43,650 nt of DNA, taken from NCBI GenBank assembly GCA_021647785.1, contig JAKIUC010000034.1:1-43650 (forward strand), written 5' to 3'. A program made the position numbers and the translations under genes. Under the pieces are notes generated by a model. That model had not been told where the DNA came from. It made no database searches and worked only from the letters and a program-made list of their open reading frames with translations. Source of the stretch: Melioribacteraceae bacterium (GTDB lineage Bacteria > Bacteroidota > Ignavibacteria > Ignavibacteriales > Melioribacteraceae). This document shows positions 8,551 to 16,436 of the stretch, piece after piece. Each line of letters starts with the position of its first letter. Position 1 is the stretch's first letter.

Positions 8551-8991
8551 CTATTCCTCTCCAATATCTTCGTTCCAGAGTTCGGGGTTTTCGTTAATAA
8601 ATTTGTTCATCATTTCAATACAAGCACTATTATTAACAACCTCTACATTAACACCTTTTGAAAGTAGGTATTCTTCTTCCCCCATAAAAGTATTATTTTC
8701 CCCAATAATTATTTTCGGAATTCCATAAAGAGCTATTGCTCCTGAACACATTGAACAAGGGGAGAGAGTGGTGTAGAGAACTGATTCTTTATAGACCTTA
8801 GCAGATAACCTTCCTGCATTTTCGAGAGCATCCATTTCTCCATGAAGAATAGCACTCCCTTTTTGAATTCTGCGATTATGCCCACGTCCAATTATTTTTC
8901 CATTGTGAACAAGAACAGAACCTATAGGAATGCCCCCTTCTTCTAATCCTATTTTCGCTTCGTCTATTGCTGCTTCTAAAAATTCGTCCAT
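8551..8991 (-). CDS. cytosine deaminase, yeast Fcy1 type
   Basis: A 146-aa zinc-dependent deaminase predicted to convert cytosine to uracil in pyrimidine salvage. The zinc site is complete: H50 and E52 in LHGEMDAL, C79 and C82 in SPCSMC. It tracks the fungal cytosine deaminase rather than the usual bacterial tRNA adenosine or guanine deaminases: EEGGIPIGSVLVHNGKIIGRGHN, RIQKGSAILHGE, LENAGRL, KVYKESVLYTTLSPC, YGIPKIIIGEN, and the C-terminal ELWNEDIGEE. In the yeast enzyme the base is held by Asn51, Trp152 and Asp155; here N39, W139 and D142 occupy the matching places. Bacteria more often use the unrelated amidohydrolase CodA. The start lies 2 nt after the MBL gene stop, so the two are probably translated together. 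Confidence 0.85.
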   Translation of the reverse strand: MDEFLEAAIDEAKIGLEEGGIPIGSVLVHNGKIIGRGHNRRIQKGSAILHGEMDALENAGRLSAKVYKESVLYTTLSPCSMCSGAIALYGIPKIIIGENNTFMGEEEYLLSKGVNVEVVNNSACIEMMNKFINENPELWNEDIGEE

Positions 8992-8993
8992 AG

Positions 8994-9812
8994 TTATAAT
9001 TCTACTTCTAAATTATCTTTGGCTAATTCTACATTATGAAAATGTTTTTTGCATTTTTCTTCCATACTATCCAGAAAATCATCATCATGTTCTGGGTCGT
9101 GATGTGTGATGAAGAGCCTTTTTACATTTGCTAATTTGGCAACTTCTATTGCTTCCATCCAGCTACTATGCCCCCAACCCCTGTGCTGCTCTAACTCCTC
9201 TGGGGTATATTGTGCTTCGTGTATTAATATATCTGCATCCTTTGCAATTTCTACTACTCGTTTATCCAATCCGTTTACATGCTCAACATCGGTAATAAAC
9301 ACAATCACTTTTCCATTAATTTCAACTCGGTAACTATATGCACCACCTGGATGATTGTGTTCTGAAGATATTATTCTACCACATTTTGTTTCTAAAAGGT
9401 TCTCTTTTTGTTGAATAAAATTCAATTTTGCACCCATCTTTTCCAGTGGAACAGGAAAAAATTCAGTTCTCATTTGGTTTTCGAATATTGCTTTTAAATC
9501 AAAGTACTCATCACTTCTACCAAATGTTGTAATAGTTAGTTCACGGTTTCTATCGTATGCAGGTAAGAAGAAAGGAAAGCCTTGAATATGATCCCAATGG
9601 AAATGTGAAAATGCAAGAATAATGTTTGTTAGGTTATGTTTCTTATTTCCAAAATAATCTAAACCTAAGTTTCTAATTCCAGTACCAGCATCAAAAATAT
9701 AGATTTCGGTTTCGTTACTAATAGCTACACACGTTGTATTTCCACCATACTTTTGAAATTTCTGTTCACAAACTGGAATTGAACCGCGCGTACCATAAAA
9801 TTTTAGTTTCAT
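8994..9812 (-). CDS. MBL-fold metallo-hydrolase (RNase Z/PhnP-like)
   Basis: A 272-aa metallo-beta-lactamase-fold hydrolase. The N-terminus has the subgroup signature LKFYGTRGSIPV with YGGNTTC. The metal-binding motif SHFHWDHIQG gives H70, H72, D74 and H75. Further ligands are likely in SSEHNHPGG, in FITDVEH (Asp), and in FITHHDPEH near the C-terminus. This architecture is shared by cyclic-nucleotide or RNA phosphodiesterases of the RNase Z/ElaC/PhnP side of the superfamily; the substrate cannot be told from sequence. It is the first gene of a three-gene operon with cytosine deaminase and an unknown protein, which hints at a nucleotide- or nucleobase-related job. That link is inference. Confidence 0.85.
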   Translation of the reverse strand: MKLKFYGTRGSIPVCEQKFQKYGGNTTCVAISNETEIYIFDAGTGIRNLGLDYFGNKKHNLTNIILAFSHFHWDHIQGFPFFLPAYDRNRELTITTFGRSDEYFDLKAIFENQMRTEFFPVPLEKMGAKLNFIQQKENLLETKCGRIISSEHNHPGGAYSYRVEINGKVIVFITDVEHVNGLDKRVVEIAKDADILIHEAQYTPEELEQHRGWGHSSWMEAIEVAKLANVKRLFITHHDPEHDDDFLDSMEEKCKKHFHNVELAKDNLEVEL

Positions 9813-9983
9813 ATTTAAAAAAGCTTTTTAAAATAATAAAATTACAGAATAATTTTTCCTCAAAACTAATAAGAAAAACAATCAAATTAAAAGTGAGAAC
9901 AAATTAAAATAAGGGTAATTTAGGATTAAATCAAATAAGAAAAGATATGCTTGTGATTAATGTCACATTTAATGTGGAAAGTA

Positions 9984-10021
9984 TTTAGGAGGAAAATCCG
10001 ATTGCAGATTTTCCTCCTAAA
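9984..10021 (-). terminator. long perfect hairpin downstream of the envelope operon
   Basis: A perfect 15-bp inverted repeat (TTTAGGAGGAAAATC / GATTTTCCTCCTAAA) with an 8-nt loop lies 12 nt past the stop of the minus-strand outer-membrane gene. It lacks a pure U-tract but is followed by AT-rich sequence. It most likely ends or protects the operon mRNA. The rest of the 9813-10033 gap shows no gene. Confidence 0.6.
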
Positions 10022-10033
10022 ATTTATGTGCTA

Positions 10034-10651
10034 CTAATAACCATAAAAAACAAGACCAATATTAAAACTCAGATAAGCGTGTGAGTTATCGGTGCCGCCG
10101 CCAAGAGGTTTACCAGCGGTGAGGGCGTAATTATATTTTGCATTAGCCATAATTGCCATATCACCAACTCGAATTAATAAACCAGCTTCCGGAGCAAACC
10201 CAAAATGCCAGTTGCTTTCGTTTGCTTCATATACACCAAGCTGGAATCTTTGAGTAATATAATAAAGCCCAACATTCATACCAACAAAAGGTCTAATGGG
10301 GTCTTTTCTTTTCATAAAATAGTAATGCCCGTTTGCCATAATTGGAAATGAATTAATGTAGCGAACTTGTGTTCCTTGAATATCAGAAATTTTATCATCC
10401 CTTTCAAGATGGATTAATTTAGATACTTGTGTGTCAAAAATATTCCATCCAAAAGTACCACCAAAAGTCCAGTTTCTATTAGTAAAAGTTCTCCCTTCAA
10501 ACTGAAATCCTTTATAACTAAAATCACTTATAAAATCGCCAGTATTTCCGGTACCAAGTGCTGTACTGTAAGACACAACTCCAAGAAATTGTTGTGCTGA
10601 TAAGCTAACGCTTATTAAAAGCAACGCAATTGTTAAAAATTTAAATTTCAT
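10034..10651 (-). CDS. small outer-membrane beta-barrel protein
   Basis: A 205-aa protein with a signal peptide (MKFKFLTIALLLISVSLSAQ). I start it at the ATG at 10651, which has AGGA seven bases before it, instead of an upstream in-frame TTG. After the signal come alternating amphipathic strands rich in aromatic residues and glycine, ending FNIGLVFYGY with a C-terminal aromatic, typical of 8-strand porin-like barrels of Bacteroidota. No enzymatic motif is seen. It is the last gene of a five-gene envelope operon, 27 nt after the DUF4136-like lipoprotein gene. Exact role unknown; a structural or stress-induced membrane protein is likely. Confidence 0.7.
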   Translation of the reverse strand: MKFKFLTIALLLISVSLSAQQFLGVVSYSTALGTGNTGDFISDFSYKGFQFEGRTFTNRNWTFGGTFGWNIFDTQVSKLIHLERDDKISDIQGTQVRYINSFPIMANGHYYFMKRKDPIRPFVGMNVGLYYITQRFQLGVYEANESNWHFGFAPEAGLLIRVGDMAIMANAKYNYALTAGKPLGGGTDNSHAYLSFNIGLVFYGY

Positions 10652-10678
10652 TTTATTTCCTATTCTTCTTTTCAAAAA

Positions 10679-11347
10679 TTAATTACTTACTTGCAAGTAA
10701 GGTGATTGCTCAAATGCTTTGTTAATTCTATCTTCTAAACGATTTTGAGATACAGCATAAGAATCATTGTTGAGTAATCCGTTTAGAATTGCATACCATT
10801 CAACATCTATGGTTGCATTGTCAATGTTATCAACATCAACATAATTAATGAAAAGTGTGCCTACATAATATGTTGCTTTACCAACATAACCAGGGTAACC
10901 CCAACCAGGATAGTAACCGCCACCCCAACCCCAGCCAGGATAATATCCGCCACCCCAACCACCACCGTAGTAGTATTGGTCAACTTTAGTACCTTGAGCT
11001 GCAACATAAATTACAACATCAATCTGGCTTGCGTCTGTAGGATTAAGAACTTGAGTGTAACCGAGTGCATTCATGTTGTCTGCAACAGTCTTAAGAATAA
11101 AAGCATCATGTTTACGACCTAAATATTCTGAATCTGGTTTTGTAGTATCACCGGTAATATGATACACAGAATCAACAATTGCATAAGTTTTGTATTTTGA
11201 AAAGTCGGTGCTTTTTTCGTATTGTGTAATAATAACATCGTGGTCGGCTGACGATAATCCATAATCGCTATAACATGATGTTAAAGTGAGTAATAAAAAA
11301 AGAATTGGAATTATTCCTATCCTATTTATTTTGGAATTTAGTCTCAT
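10679..11347 (-). CDS. DUF4136-like lipoprotein with Gly/Tyr/Trp-rich loop
   Basis: A 222-aa lipoprotein: a hydrophobic signal with lipobox LTLTSCYS. The mature part starts with DHDVIITQYEKSTDFSKYKTYAI, a typical DUF4136 opening, then a mixed alpha/beta domain with QIDVVIYVAAQGTK. A striking insert at about 125-155 repeats GGGYYPGWGWGGGYYPGWG. The tail (VDVEWYAILNGLL...RLEDRINKAFEQSPYL) completes the domain. DUF4136 proteins are periplasm-facing lipoproteins of unknown function. The neighbour at 11384 has the same overall layout with its own Gly/Tyr loop and looks like a diverged paralogue. The gene lies inside the envelope operon with short gaps on both sides. Confidence 0.8.
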   Translation of the reverse strand: MRLNSKINRIGIIPILFLLLTLTSCYSDYGLSSADHDVIITQYEKSTDFSKYKTYAIVDSVYHITGDTTKPDSEYLGRKHDAFILKTVADNMNALGYTQVLNPTDASQIDVVIYVAAQGTKVDQYYYGGGWGGGYYPGWGWGGGYYPGWGYPGYVGKATYYVGTLFINYVDVDNIDNATIDVEWYAILNGLLNNDSYAVSQNRLEDRINKAFEQSPYLQVSN

Positions 11348-11383
11348 TTTTTATCCCTTATATTTTGTTGTTATATATTTTAA

Positions 11384-12010
11384 TTAATCAATTAGTCCAT
11401 CATCAGCCATTGCAGTAACAATAAGCTGTACAATAGGATCAATAACATCGGATGCCTTTTTTACATCAAACGATTCTGATATTGTACTCCAAGCCATTTG
11501 TTTACTCTTTACGTCAAAGATGTTAGTTTCTAAATTAACATTTGTAGTCTCTACCAAATACCCGGGTGTGTTCATATATGTGTAAGAGTAATTATAATAA
11601 CCATAAAATCCGTACCCACCATATAACCCATAGCTCGGTGTATAGTTATATACTCTCTCTTTTTCTACATTCTCGGCAACAACTCTTGTTACTAATACTG
11701 CATCAAATCCTTCATTACCAAAATAAAGCTCAAAATTTTCTTTAGTAATTTTTTCATCGGGTGAAACAATTTCAAGTGAGGAGACAGCTTCAACATTGTA
11801 TTCTGCAAATTCCTCTTTTAATTCTCCTTCAAACATTTTTCTTACCCACGGATCTTTGGATACGCCTATTAAAAGTATTTTATTAATCTTATCTATTTTA
11901 ACTTGTTCATTTTTCCAAGTTGCAATAATTTTAGTTCCACTACTGCATGAAGTAAATATAATTCCGGAAAATAAAAAAGTGGTTAACAGTAGTAATCGTT
12001 TAATGTTCAT
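11384..12010 (-). CDS. lipoprotein, diverged DUF4136-like paralogue
   Basis: A 208-aa lipoprotein; I start it at the ATG at 12010 (MNIKRLLLLTTFLFSG, lipobox FTSCSS), which gives a compact signal peptide. A second ATG 12 nt upstream is possible. The mature protein opens TWKNEQVKIDKINKILLIGVSKD, followed by FEGELKEEFAEYNVEAVSS, the alpha/beta fold seen in a large group of Bacteroidota lipoproteins. It contains a Tyr/Gly-rich insert (about 127-150, PSYGLYGGYGFYGYYNYSY) at a place equivalent to the Gly/Trp insert of the next gene. Function unknown. It is third in the five-gene envelope operon and was probably duplicated from, or gave rise to, its neighbour. Confidence 0.75.
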   Translation of the reverse strand: MNIKRLLLLTTFLFSGIIFTSCSSGTKIIATWKNEQVKIDKINKILLIGVSKDPWVRKMFEGELKEEFAEYNVEAVSSLEIVSPDEKITKENFELYFGNEGFDAVLVTRVVAENVEKERVYNYTPSYGLYGGYGFYGYYNYSYTYMNTPGYLVETTNVNLETNIFDVKSKQMAWSTISESFDVKKASDVIDPIVQLIVTAMADDGLID

Positions 12011-12063
12011 AGTTATTCTCATTGTTTAAAATAATATTGGTAGTAAATATAAGAGAAGTTGTC

Positions 12064-13161
12064 TTAAAAGGCTTCCTCAATACCAAAATAAATTCCTGAA
12101 GTATTATTTCCGAAGCCCATATCAAATCTAATATTTATTCTCTCTTTTGTATCAAGCATATAGCGGAGACCAAATCCGTAAGAATATTTTAATTGGGTTA
12201 ATTTATATGTACTTAATGAGCTGCCAACATCTCCAACTCCTGCAAATAAAACAAAACCAAGTTTCCAATAAAATTCATCTCTAAATTCAATTTGTGCAGT
12301 AGTAAAAGTTTTATCTCTATATCTTCCATTATAATAGCCGCGCATCATCCAAGCTCCGCCTAAGGTAGGCATTGAGTAAAACGGAGTATTACCTGTTGTA
12401 ACAGCCGAGTATAATTGCAAGGCAATCACTCTATCCTCAGAATAAACTGATTGATAGTGTCTTGCATCAAAAATAAATTTATTGTATTTGAAATCACTTC
12501 CAAGAGCATTTAGAAAGAAAGTAGAATAGAGGTCGAAGTAAGTTCCACTTGTTGGAAAGAAGAGATTATCTCTGTTATCATAGTTAAAACCTAAACCGAA
12601 ACCAGAATTATTTCCACCAGTAATACCTGTTATTGACTGGTCATCAAAAAAAGGATTTTCTTTTTTATCAACTATTCTGTAGTGAACAAATTCGTAAGTG
12701 GCTGTAAGTTTTATCGATCTCCAAACCTGCCTCTTAAATTTTATTATAACTTGTGATATTCGAAAATCATATTGGGGGTTTGATATTTCTTCTGAAGTAC
12801 TCCCTGTTCCATAAAACTCATCAATTTTATTTGCAAAGTATAATTCCCCTGCAATCTCATCTTTATTATCATTGAAATAAACTGATGGTGTCATAAATGT
12901 AGAGAATTGCTGGTTGATAGTGTAGTATGCTGAGACATTAACTTTTGAAGGTTTTGTCCCTTTTTTTTCTGAAGTTCTAAAATAGATAATTCCACCAACT
13001 CCAAATGCTAAACTCGTTTCGGGTGAATAAAGAGCATATGGAAAAGCAAACCAATCAAACATTTTTGGTTTTGTAGTGTCAGCAACATTCTCTTGAGCAT
13101 TTATGGAAAATGCCCAAAGAAAAAACATTAAAAAGAATACTATTATTTTTAGAAATTTCAT
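12064..13161 (-). CDS. BamA/D15-like outer-membrane barrel without POTRA domains
   Basis: A 365-aa protein with a signal peptide (ending FSINAQ) and then a barrel of the bacterial surface antigen (Bac_surface_Ag) type. Hallmarks are GLGFNYDNRDNLFFPTSG, TLGGAWMMRGYYNGRYRDK (equivalent of the BamA VRGF/Y loop) and a C-terminal Phe in IYFGIEEAF. No POTRA repeats precede the barrel, so it is not the essential BamA but one of the short 'surface antigen' relatives common in this phylum. It may help place other envelope components. It follows the Spy-like gene by 18 nt and precedes two lipoprotein genes, so the operon encodes an envelope-maintenance set. Confidence 0.82.
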   Translation of the reverse strand: MKFLKIIVFFLMFFLWAFSINAQENVADTTKPKMFDWFAFPYALYSPETSLAFGVGGIIYFRTSEKKGTKPSKVNVSAYYTINQQFSTFMTPSVYFNDNKDEIAGELYFANKIDEFYGTGSTSEEISNPQYDFRISQVIIKFKRQVWRSIKLTATYEFVHYRIVDKKENPFFDDQSITGITGGNNSGFGLGFNYDNRDNLFFPTSGTYFDLYSTFFLNALGSDFKYNKFIFDARHYQSVYSEDRVIALQLYSAVTTGNTPFYSMPTLGGAWMMRGYYNGRYRDKTFTTAQIEFRDEFYWKLGFVLFAGVGDVGSSLSTYKLTQLKYSYGFGLRYMLDTKERINIRFDMGFGNNTSGIYFGIEEAF

Positions 13162-13179
13162 TTGTTGAAAGAACCAAAC

Positions 13180-13662
13180 CTATTTATTTTTTGTTGAATC
13201 TGGTGCTATTGGAATCAAAGGAATCTCGGCTGATAGTTGAATATCAATTAACATATTCATTCTATTAATTAATTGAAGAAATTTACCTGCATATTTTGCA
13301 TCAAGCACCTTCTTAACTTTTTTGTAATACTTTTTATTAAGACTTAGTTTCTCCTCTTCTAAGTCAAATGATTTGTCTATCAAATTTTCTGCAACCTCAT
13401 TTGTAAGTTTATCATAATTTTCTGCATACTCTTTAATAATAGCCACTCTCTTATCACCAAGTTTTGAAGCATCCAATTGAAATTCATTATAAATTGGCCA
13501 AAATTTCTCGCTCTGTTCTGATGATAGTTCCATAGCTTCTGCAACTATAACTTTTTTTTCTGCCTGAATGTCTGATCTTAACAATTCAATAAATGTTTCT
13601 GTTGATTGTGCAGAGAGGGAAGTTGCAAGTAAGATGATTAGTCCGATTAATATTTGTTTCAT
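13180..13662 (-). CDS. Spy/LTXXQ-like periplasmic protein
   Basis: A 160-aa protein: signal peptide MKQILIGLIILLATSLSAQ, then an almost all-helical, highly charged mature region. It includes AMELSSEQSEKFWPIYNEFQ, which resembles the LTxxQ motif of Spy/CpxP periplasmic stress chaperones. The related Bacteroidota proteins are usually this size. It is the first gene of the envelope operon and has a strong ribosome-binding site (AAAAGGAG) upstream of its ATG. Placement ahead of barrel and lipoprotein genes agrees with a role in sensing or buffering envelope stress. The similarity is weak, so function is inference. Confidence 0.6.
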   Translation of the reverse strand: MKQILIGLIILLATSLSAQSTETFIELLRSDIQAEKKVIVAEAMELSSEQSEKFWPIYNEFQLDASKLGDKRVAIIKEYAENYDKLTNEVAENLIDKSFDLEEEKLSLNKKYYKKVKKVLDAKYAGKFLQLINRMNMLIDIQLSAEIPLIPIAPDSTKNK

Positions 13663-13862
13663 ATTGTATAGCTCCTTTTGTTTATTTTGTTTGATTGAAT
13701 ATTTAATTTAGTAATTATTATAAAAAATACAAATCGAATTATTTTGTATAAAATCTCAGTATAAATGAATAAATACGAAAAATAATGGAAGAATATTCAC
13801 ATCTTGCTTTCATAGAATTATTTGAAATATTAGTTTTGTAAAACAAATTATTAAGGATTGTT

Positions 13863-15056
13863 ATGCACTTATCAAAAAAAGTTAGCGAAATGGAATTTTC
13901 CGGAACTATGCAGATTTCGGGTAAAGCAAAAGAACTTAAAGCCCAAGGGATTAATGTAATAGATTTATCAGTAGGCGAACCAGATTTCCCAACTCCTCAG
14001 CGGATTAAAGATGCTGCAATTAAGGCAATGGAAGATGGACACACAGGCTACACAATGGCTGCTGGAATTGTTCCTTTGCGTAAAGCAGTTGGCAAATGGA
14101 TAAAAGATTTTTCCGGTGTAGAGTATGCTGTAAATGAAATTATTGTATCAAATGGTGCAAAACATTCTTTGTATAATACACTGCAAACAATTATTGATGT
14201 TGGTGAAGAGGTTATTATACCAGCACCATATTGGGTTACATATCCAGCATTAGTAAAAATTGTTGATGGTATTCCAGTTTATATTGATACAACAAGTGAA
14301 AGTGATTTTAAAATAACACCCGAACAATTGAAAGCTGCAATTACCGATAAAACACGAGCATTAATTTTGTGTAATCCATCTAACCCAACTGGTTCTGTTT
14401 ACTCAAAATCTGAGCTTGAGGCAATTGGCAAAATAGTTCTTGAAAATGATTTGTATGTAATTAGTGATGAAATATATTCACGATTAGTTTATGATGATTT
14501 TGAGTATGCAAGTTTTCCATCATTAAGTCCTGAGTTAAAGAAGAAAACTATTTTAATTGAAGGGGTTTCAAAATCTTATTCAATGACTGGCTGGAGAATT
14601 GGCTTTACTGCTGCCGATAAAGAGTTAATAAGTGGAATGGGAAAGTTGCAGAGTCAAATGACTTCAAATCCATGTTCCATTTCTCAGTATGCAGCAATTG
14701 AGGCAATTTCTGGTTTGCAAAGTGATGTTGAAGAGATGCGAAAAACTTTTTCTGGTAGAAGGGAATATTTATTTAATGCGCTAAATAAAATTGATGGAGT
14801 AAAAGCAGAAAATGCAAAGGGTGCTTTCTATCTTTTCCCAGATTTTTCATCCTACTTTGGAAAGAGTAATGCAGGAACAAAAATAGAAGGCTCGATGGAT
14901 TTGGCAATGTATTTAATAGCTGAAGCCCAAGTTGCCACAGTTCCCGGTTCGGTTTTTGGAGCAGAAGGATTTATGAGAATAGCTTATGCTACTTCAATGG
15001 AGAATTTAGAAGAGGGAATAAAGAGAATAAAAGAGGCTCTTAAAAAATTGACATAA
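13863..15056 (+). CDS. aspC: aspartate-type PLP aminotransferase, copy 1
   Basis: A 397-aa fold-type I, class I/II aminotransferase that would transfer amino groups between aspartate or a similar amino acid and 2-oxo acids. Key residues: N174 in NPSNPTG, D202 and Y205 in ISDEIYSRL, the PLP lysine K237 in EGVSKSYSMTGWRIG, R245, and the substrate-carboxylate Arg in FMRIAYATS. Length is normal. A perfect -7-like box TAGTTTTG lies at 13831-13838, though the nearest TTG is 24 nt further upstream. Bases 13889-15043 are identical to 33147-34301, whereas the first nine codons and the last few codons differ (MHLSKKVSE and KKLT here). The gene appears monocistronic. Exact amino-acid specificity is unknown. 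Confidence 0.93.
   Translation: MHLSKKVSEMEFSGTMQISGKAKELKAQGINVIDLSVGEPDFPTPQRIKDAAIKAMEDGHTGYTMAAGIVPLRKAVGKWIKDFSGVEYAVNEIIVSNGAKHSLYNTLQTIIDVGEEVIIPAPYWVTYPALVKIVDGIPVYIDTTSESDFKITPEQLKAAITDKTRALILCNPSNPTGSVYSKSELEAIGKIVLENDLYVISDEIYSRLVYDDFEYASFPSLSPELKKKTILIEGVSKSYSMTGWRIGFTAADKELISGMGKLQSQMTSNPCSISQYAAIEAISGLQSDVEEMRKTFSGRREYLFNALNKIDGVKAENAKGAFYLFPDFSSYFGKSNAGTKIEGSMDLAMYLIAEAQVATVPGSVFGAEGFMRIAYATSMENLEEGIKRIKEALKKLT
13889..15043 (+). repeat. 1155-bp exact repeat, copy 1 (inside aminotransferase gene)
   Basis: Line-by-line comparison shows no difference between this segment and 33147-34301 (offset 19258). Identity begins one base before codon 10 and stops nine bases before the stop codon. 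The flanks outside the identical tract are clearly different in DNA but still related in protein. Confidence 0.97.
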
Positions 15057-15096
15057 TTTAAAGTTTTCAGCGATCTTGAAAAGATAACAACAAAGT

Positions 15097-15132
15097 TGTC
15101 TGTCCCAAAGGCATCACTTCGGGACAGACAAA
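15097..15132 (+). terminator. hairpin downstream of aminotransferase copy 1
   Basis: TTGTCTGTCCC and GGGACAGACAA form a perfect 11-bp stem around a 14-nt loop, 40 nt past the stop codon. There is no long U-tract, so it may be a weak terminator or an mRNA-stabilising stem. Confidence 0.5.
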
Positions 15133-15193
15133 ACCTATCCCAAAAACACTACAAATTTAACCGCTTTCATTTTGTTTGAATGTTTAATCCAAG

Positions 15194-15226
15194 TTAACAG
15201 AAAATATCCTTGACATTTTCTGTTAA
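15194..15226 (+). promoter_or_regulatory. palindromic operator overlapping the peptidase/antiporter promoter
   Basis: Perfect 12-bp arms TTAACAGAAAAT (15194-15205) and ATTTTCTGTTAA (15215-15226) are separated by 9 nt, which contain the TTG of the -33 box. A protein bound here would block the promoter. The regulator is unknown. Confidence 0.6.
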
Positions 15227-15240
15227 ATCGCTTATCTTTG
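15210..15240 (+). promoter_or_regulatory. Bacteroidota-type promoter for the M20 peptidase-nhaC operon
   Basis: TTG at 15210-15212, exactly 20 nt, then TATCTTTG at 15233-15240: a full match to TTG-N19-21-TAnnTTTG. The predicted start of transcription falls about 35-40 nt before the ATG at 15285. Confidence 0.7.
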
Positions 15241-15284
15241 GAAATAATGTACCAAAATAATCAGAACAATACAAAAGTACCAGA

Positions 15285-16436
15285 ATGATAAATAAAAAAC
15301 GACTTATAAATTTATTTATAGAACTTGTTGCCATCAATGGAAAATCGGGAGATGAAACAAAAATTGCAGAAAAAGTAATGGATAGCTTAAGAAAACTTGG
15401 GCTTAAACCTTACAAAGATAACGCTGATGAATCATTTTTTGGTAACTGCGGAAATGTGCATTGCTTAATTCCCGGAAGTTCAGAGAAGTTTCCTATACTT
15501 TTTTTTGGAGCACATTTAGATACAATTGAACCAACAGAAGGGATAAATACAACAATTAAAGATGGAATTATTCAAACAGATAAAAGTACAATACTCGGTG
15601 CAGATAATCGTGCAGGGGTTGCTGTAATTTTAGAAATAATTACCACATTGATTGAGAATAGCACTCCTCATCCTCCTATTAAACTTATTTTTACTGTTGC
15701 TGAGGAAATTGGAATGTACGGCTCTAAATATTTAAGTATTGATTCTATAAATGCTGACTTCGGTTTTGTTTTTGATAGTTCAGCAAGACCAGGTAAAGTA
15801 ATAACTACTGCTCCGTTTTCGAGAGAAATGGGAATTAAAATTATTGGTAAAGCTGCACACGCTGCTGTTCAACCAGAGAAAGGAATTAACGCATTAACTA
15901 TTGCTTCTAATGCTCTTTCAAAAATTGAAGTTGGTAGGTTAAAAAATAATGGAACACTTAACTTTGGTACTATTGAGGGTGGGAAGGCAATTAATACAGT
16001 TCCGGAAATTGTTGAGATTAAAACAGATATTAGAGCTTTCCATAAAAAACACTTGGAAAGTATTGTTTCAAACATTAAAGAAACATTTCTTTCCGAAGCA
16101 GAAAAAGGGAAAGGAAAGGTGGAATTTGATTTAATTGAGAAATACGATTCATTCTCTTTACTTGAAAGTGATGAAGTAGTTCAATTAGCATTTGGTGGAA
16201 TTGAAAACAGAGGATTAACCCCTGAAGGTATAATTTATAGTGGCGGTAGTGATGCTAATATTTACAATCAGAAAGGAGTTCCAACTGTTAATTTAGGAAT
16301 GGGGTTTCAAATGGTACATTCCGTAAATGAATATATTGCAGAGAATGATCTCGTTACAATTGCTGAAATAGGTTTTAATATTATTGATGTAGCATATCAG
16401 AAAAATATAAAAAAAATAAAAGTAAATTATGGCTGA
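15285..16436 (+). CDS. M20 family peptidase, peptidase T-like
   Basis: A 383-aa di-zinc aminopeptidase of the peptidase T/PepT-like M20 branch. Visible motifs are GAHLDT (H77, D79), LGADNRAG (bridging D107), VAEEIGMYGS (catalytic E140, ligand E141), KAAHAAVQPEKGINA (dimerisation-domain His region) and GGSDANIYN near the C-terminus. The length agrees with PepT-like proteins. It is cytoplasmic (no signal peptide) and would trim tripeptides or similar short peptides taken up from outside. The nhaC ATG lies inside its last codons (8-nt overlap), so peptide breakdown and ion or solute exchange are made together. A promoter with a palindromic operator precedes it, suggesting regulated expression, perhaps by amino-acid or peptide supply. 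Confidence 0.9.
   Translation: MINKKRLINLFIELVAINGKSGDETKIAEKVMDSLRKLGLKPYKDNADESFFGNCGNVHCLIPGSSEKFPILFFGAHLDTIEPTEGINTTIKDGIIQTDKSTILGADNRAGVAVILEIITTLIENSTPHPPIKLIFTVAEEIGMYGSKYLSIDSINADFGFVFDSSARPGKVITTAPFSREMGIKIIGKAAHAAVQPEKGINALTIASNALSKIEVGRLKNNGTLNFGTIEGGKAINTVPEIVEIKTDIRAFHKKHLESIVSNIKETFLSEAEKGKGKVEFDLIEKYDSFSLLESDEVVQLAFGGIENRGLTPEGIIYSGGSDANIYNQKGVPTVNLGMGFQMVHSVNEYIAENDLVTIAEIGFNIIDVAYQKNIKKIKVNYG

Noticed and set aside
15108-15121. tRNA or riboswitch in the gap after aminotransferase copy 1
   Set aside because: The only structure is a single 11-bp stem with a 14-nt loop; no cloverleaf or multi-stem fold is visible.
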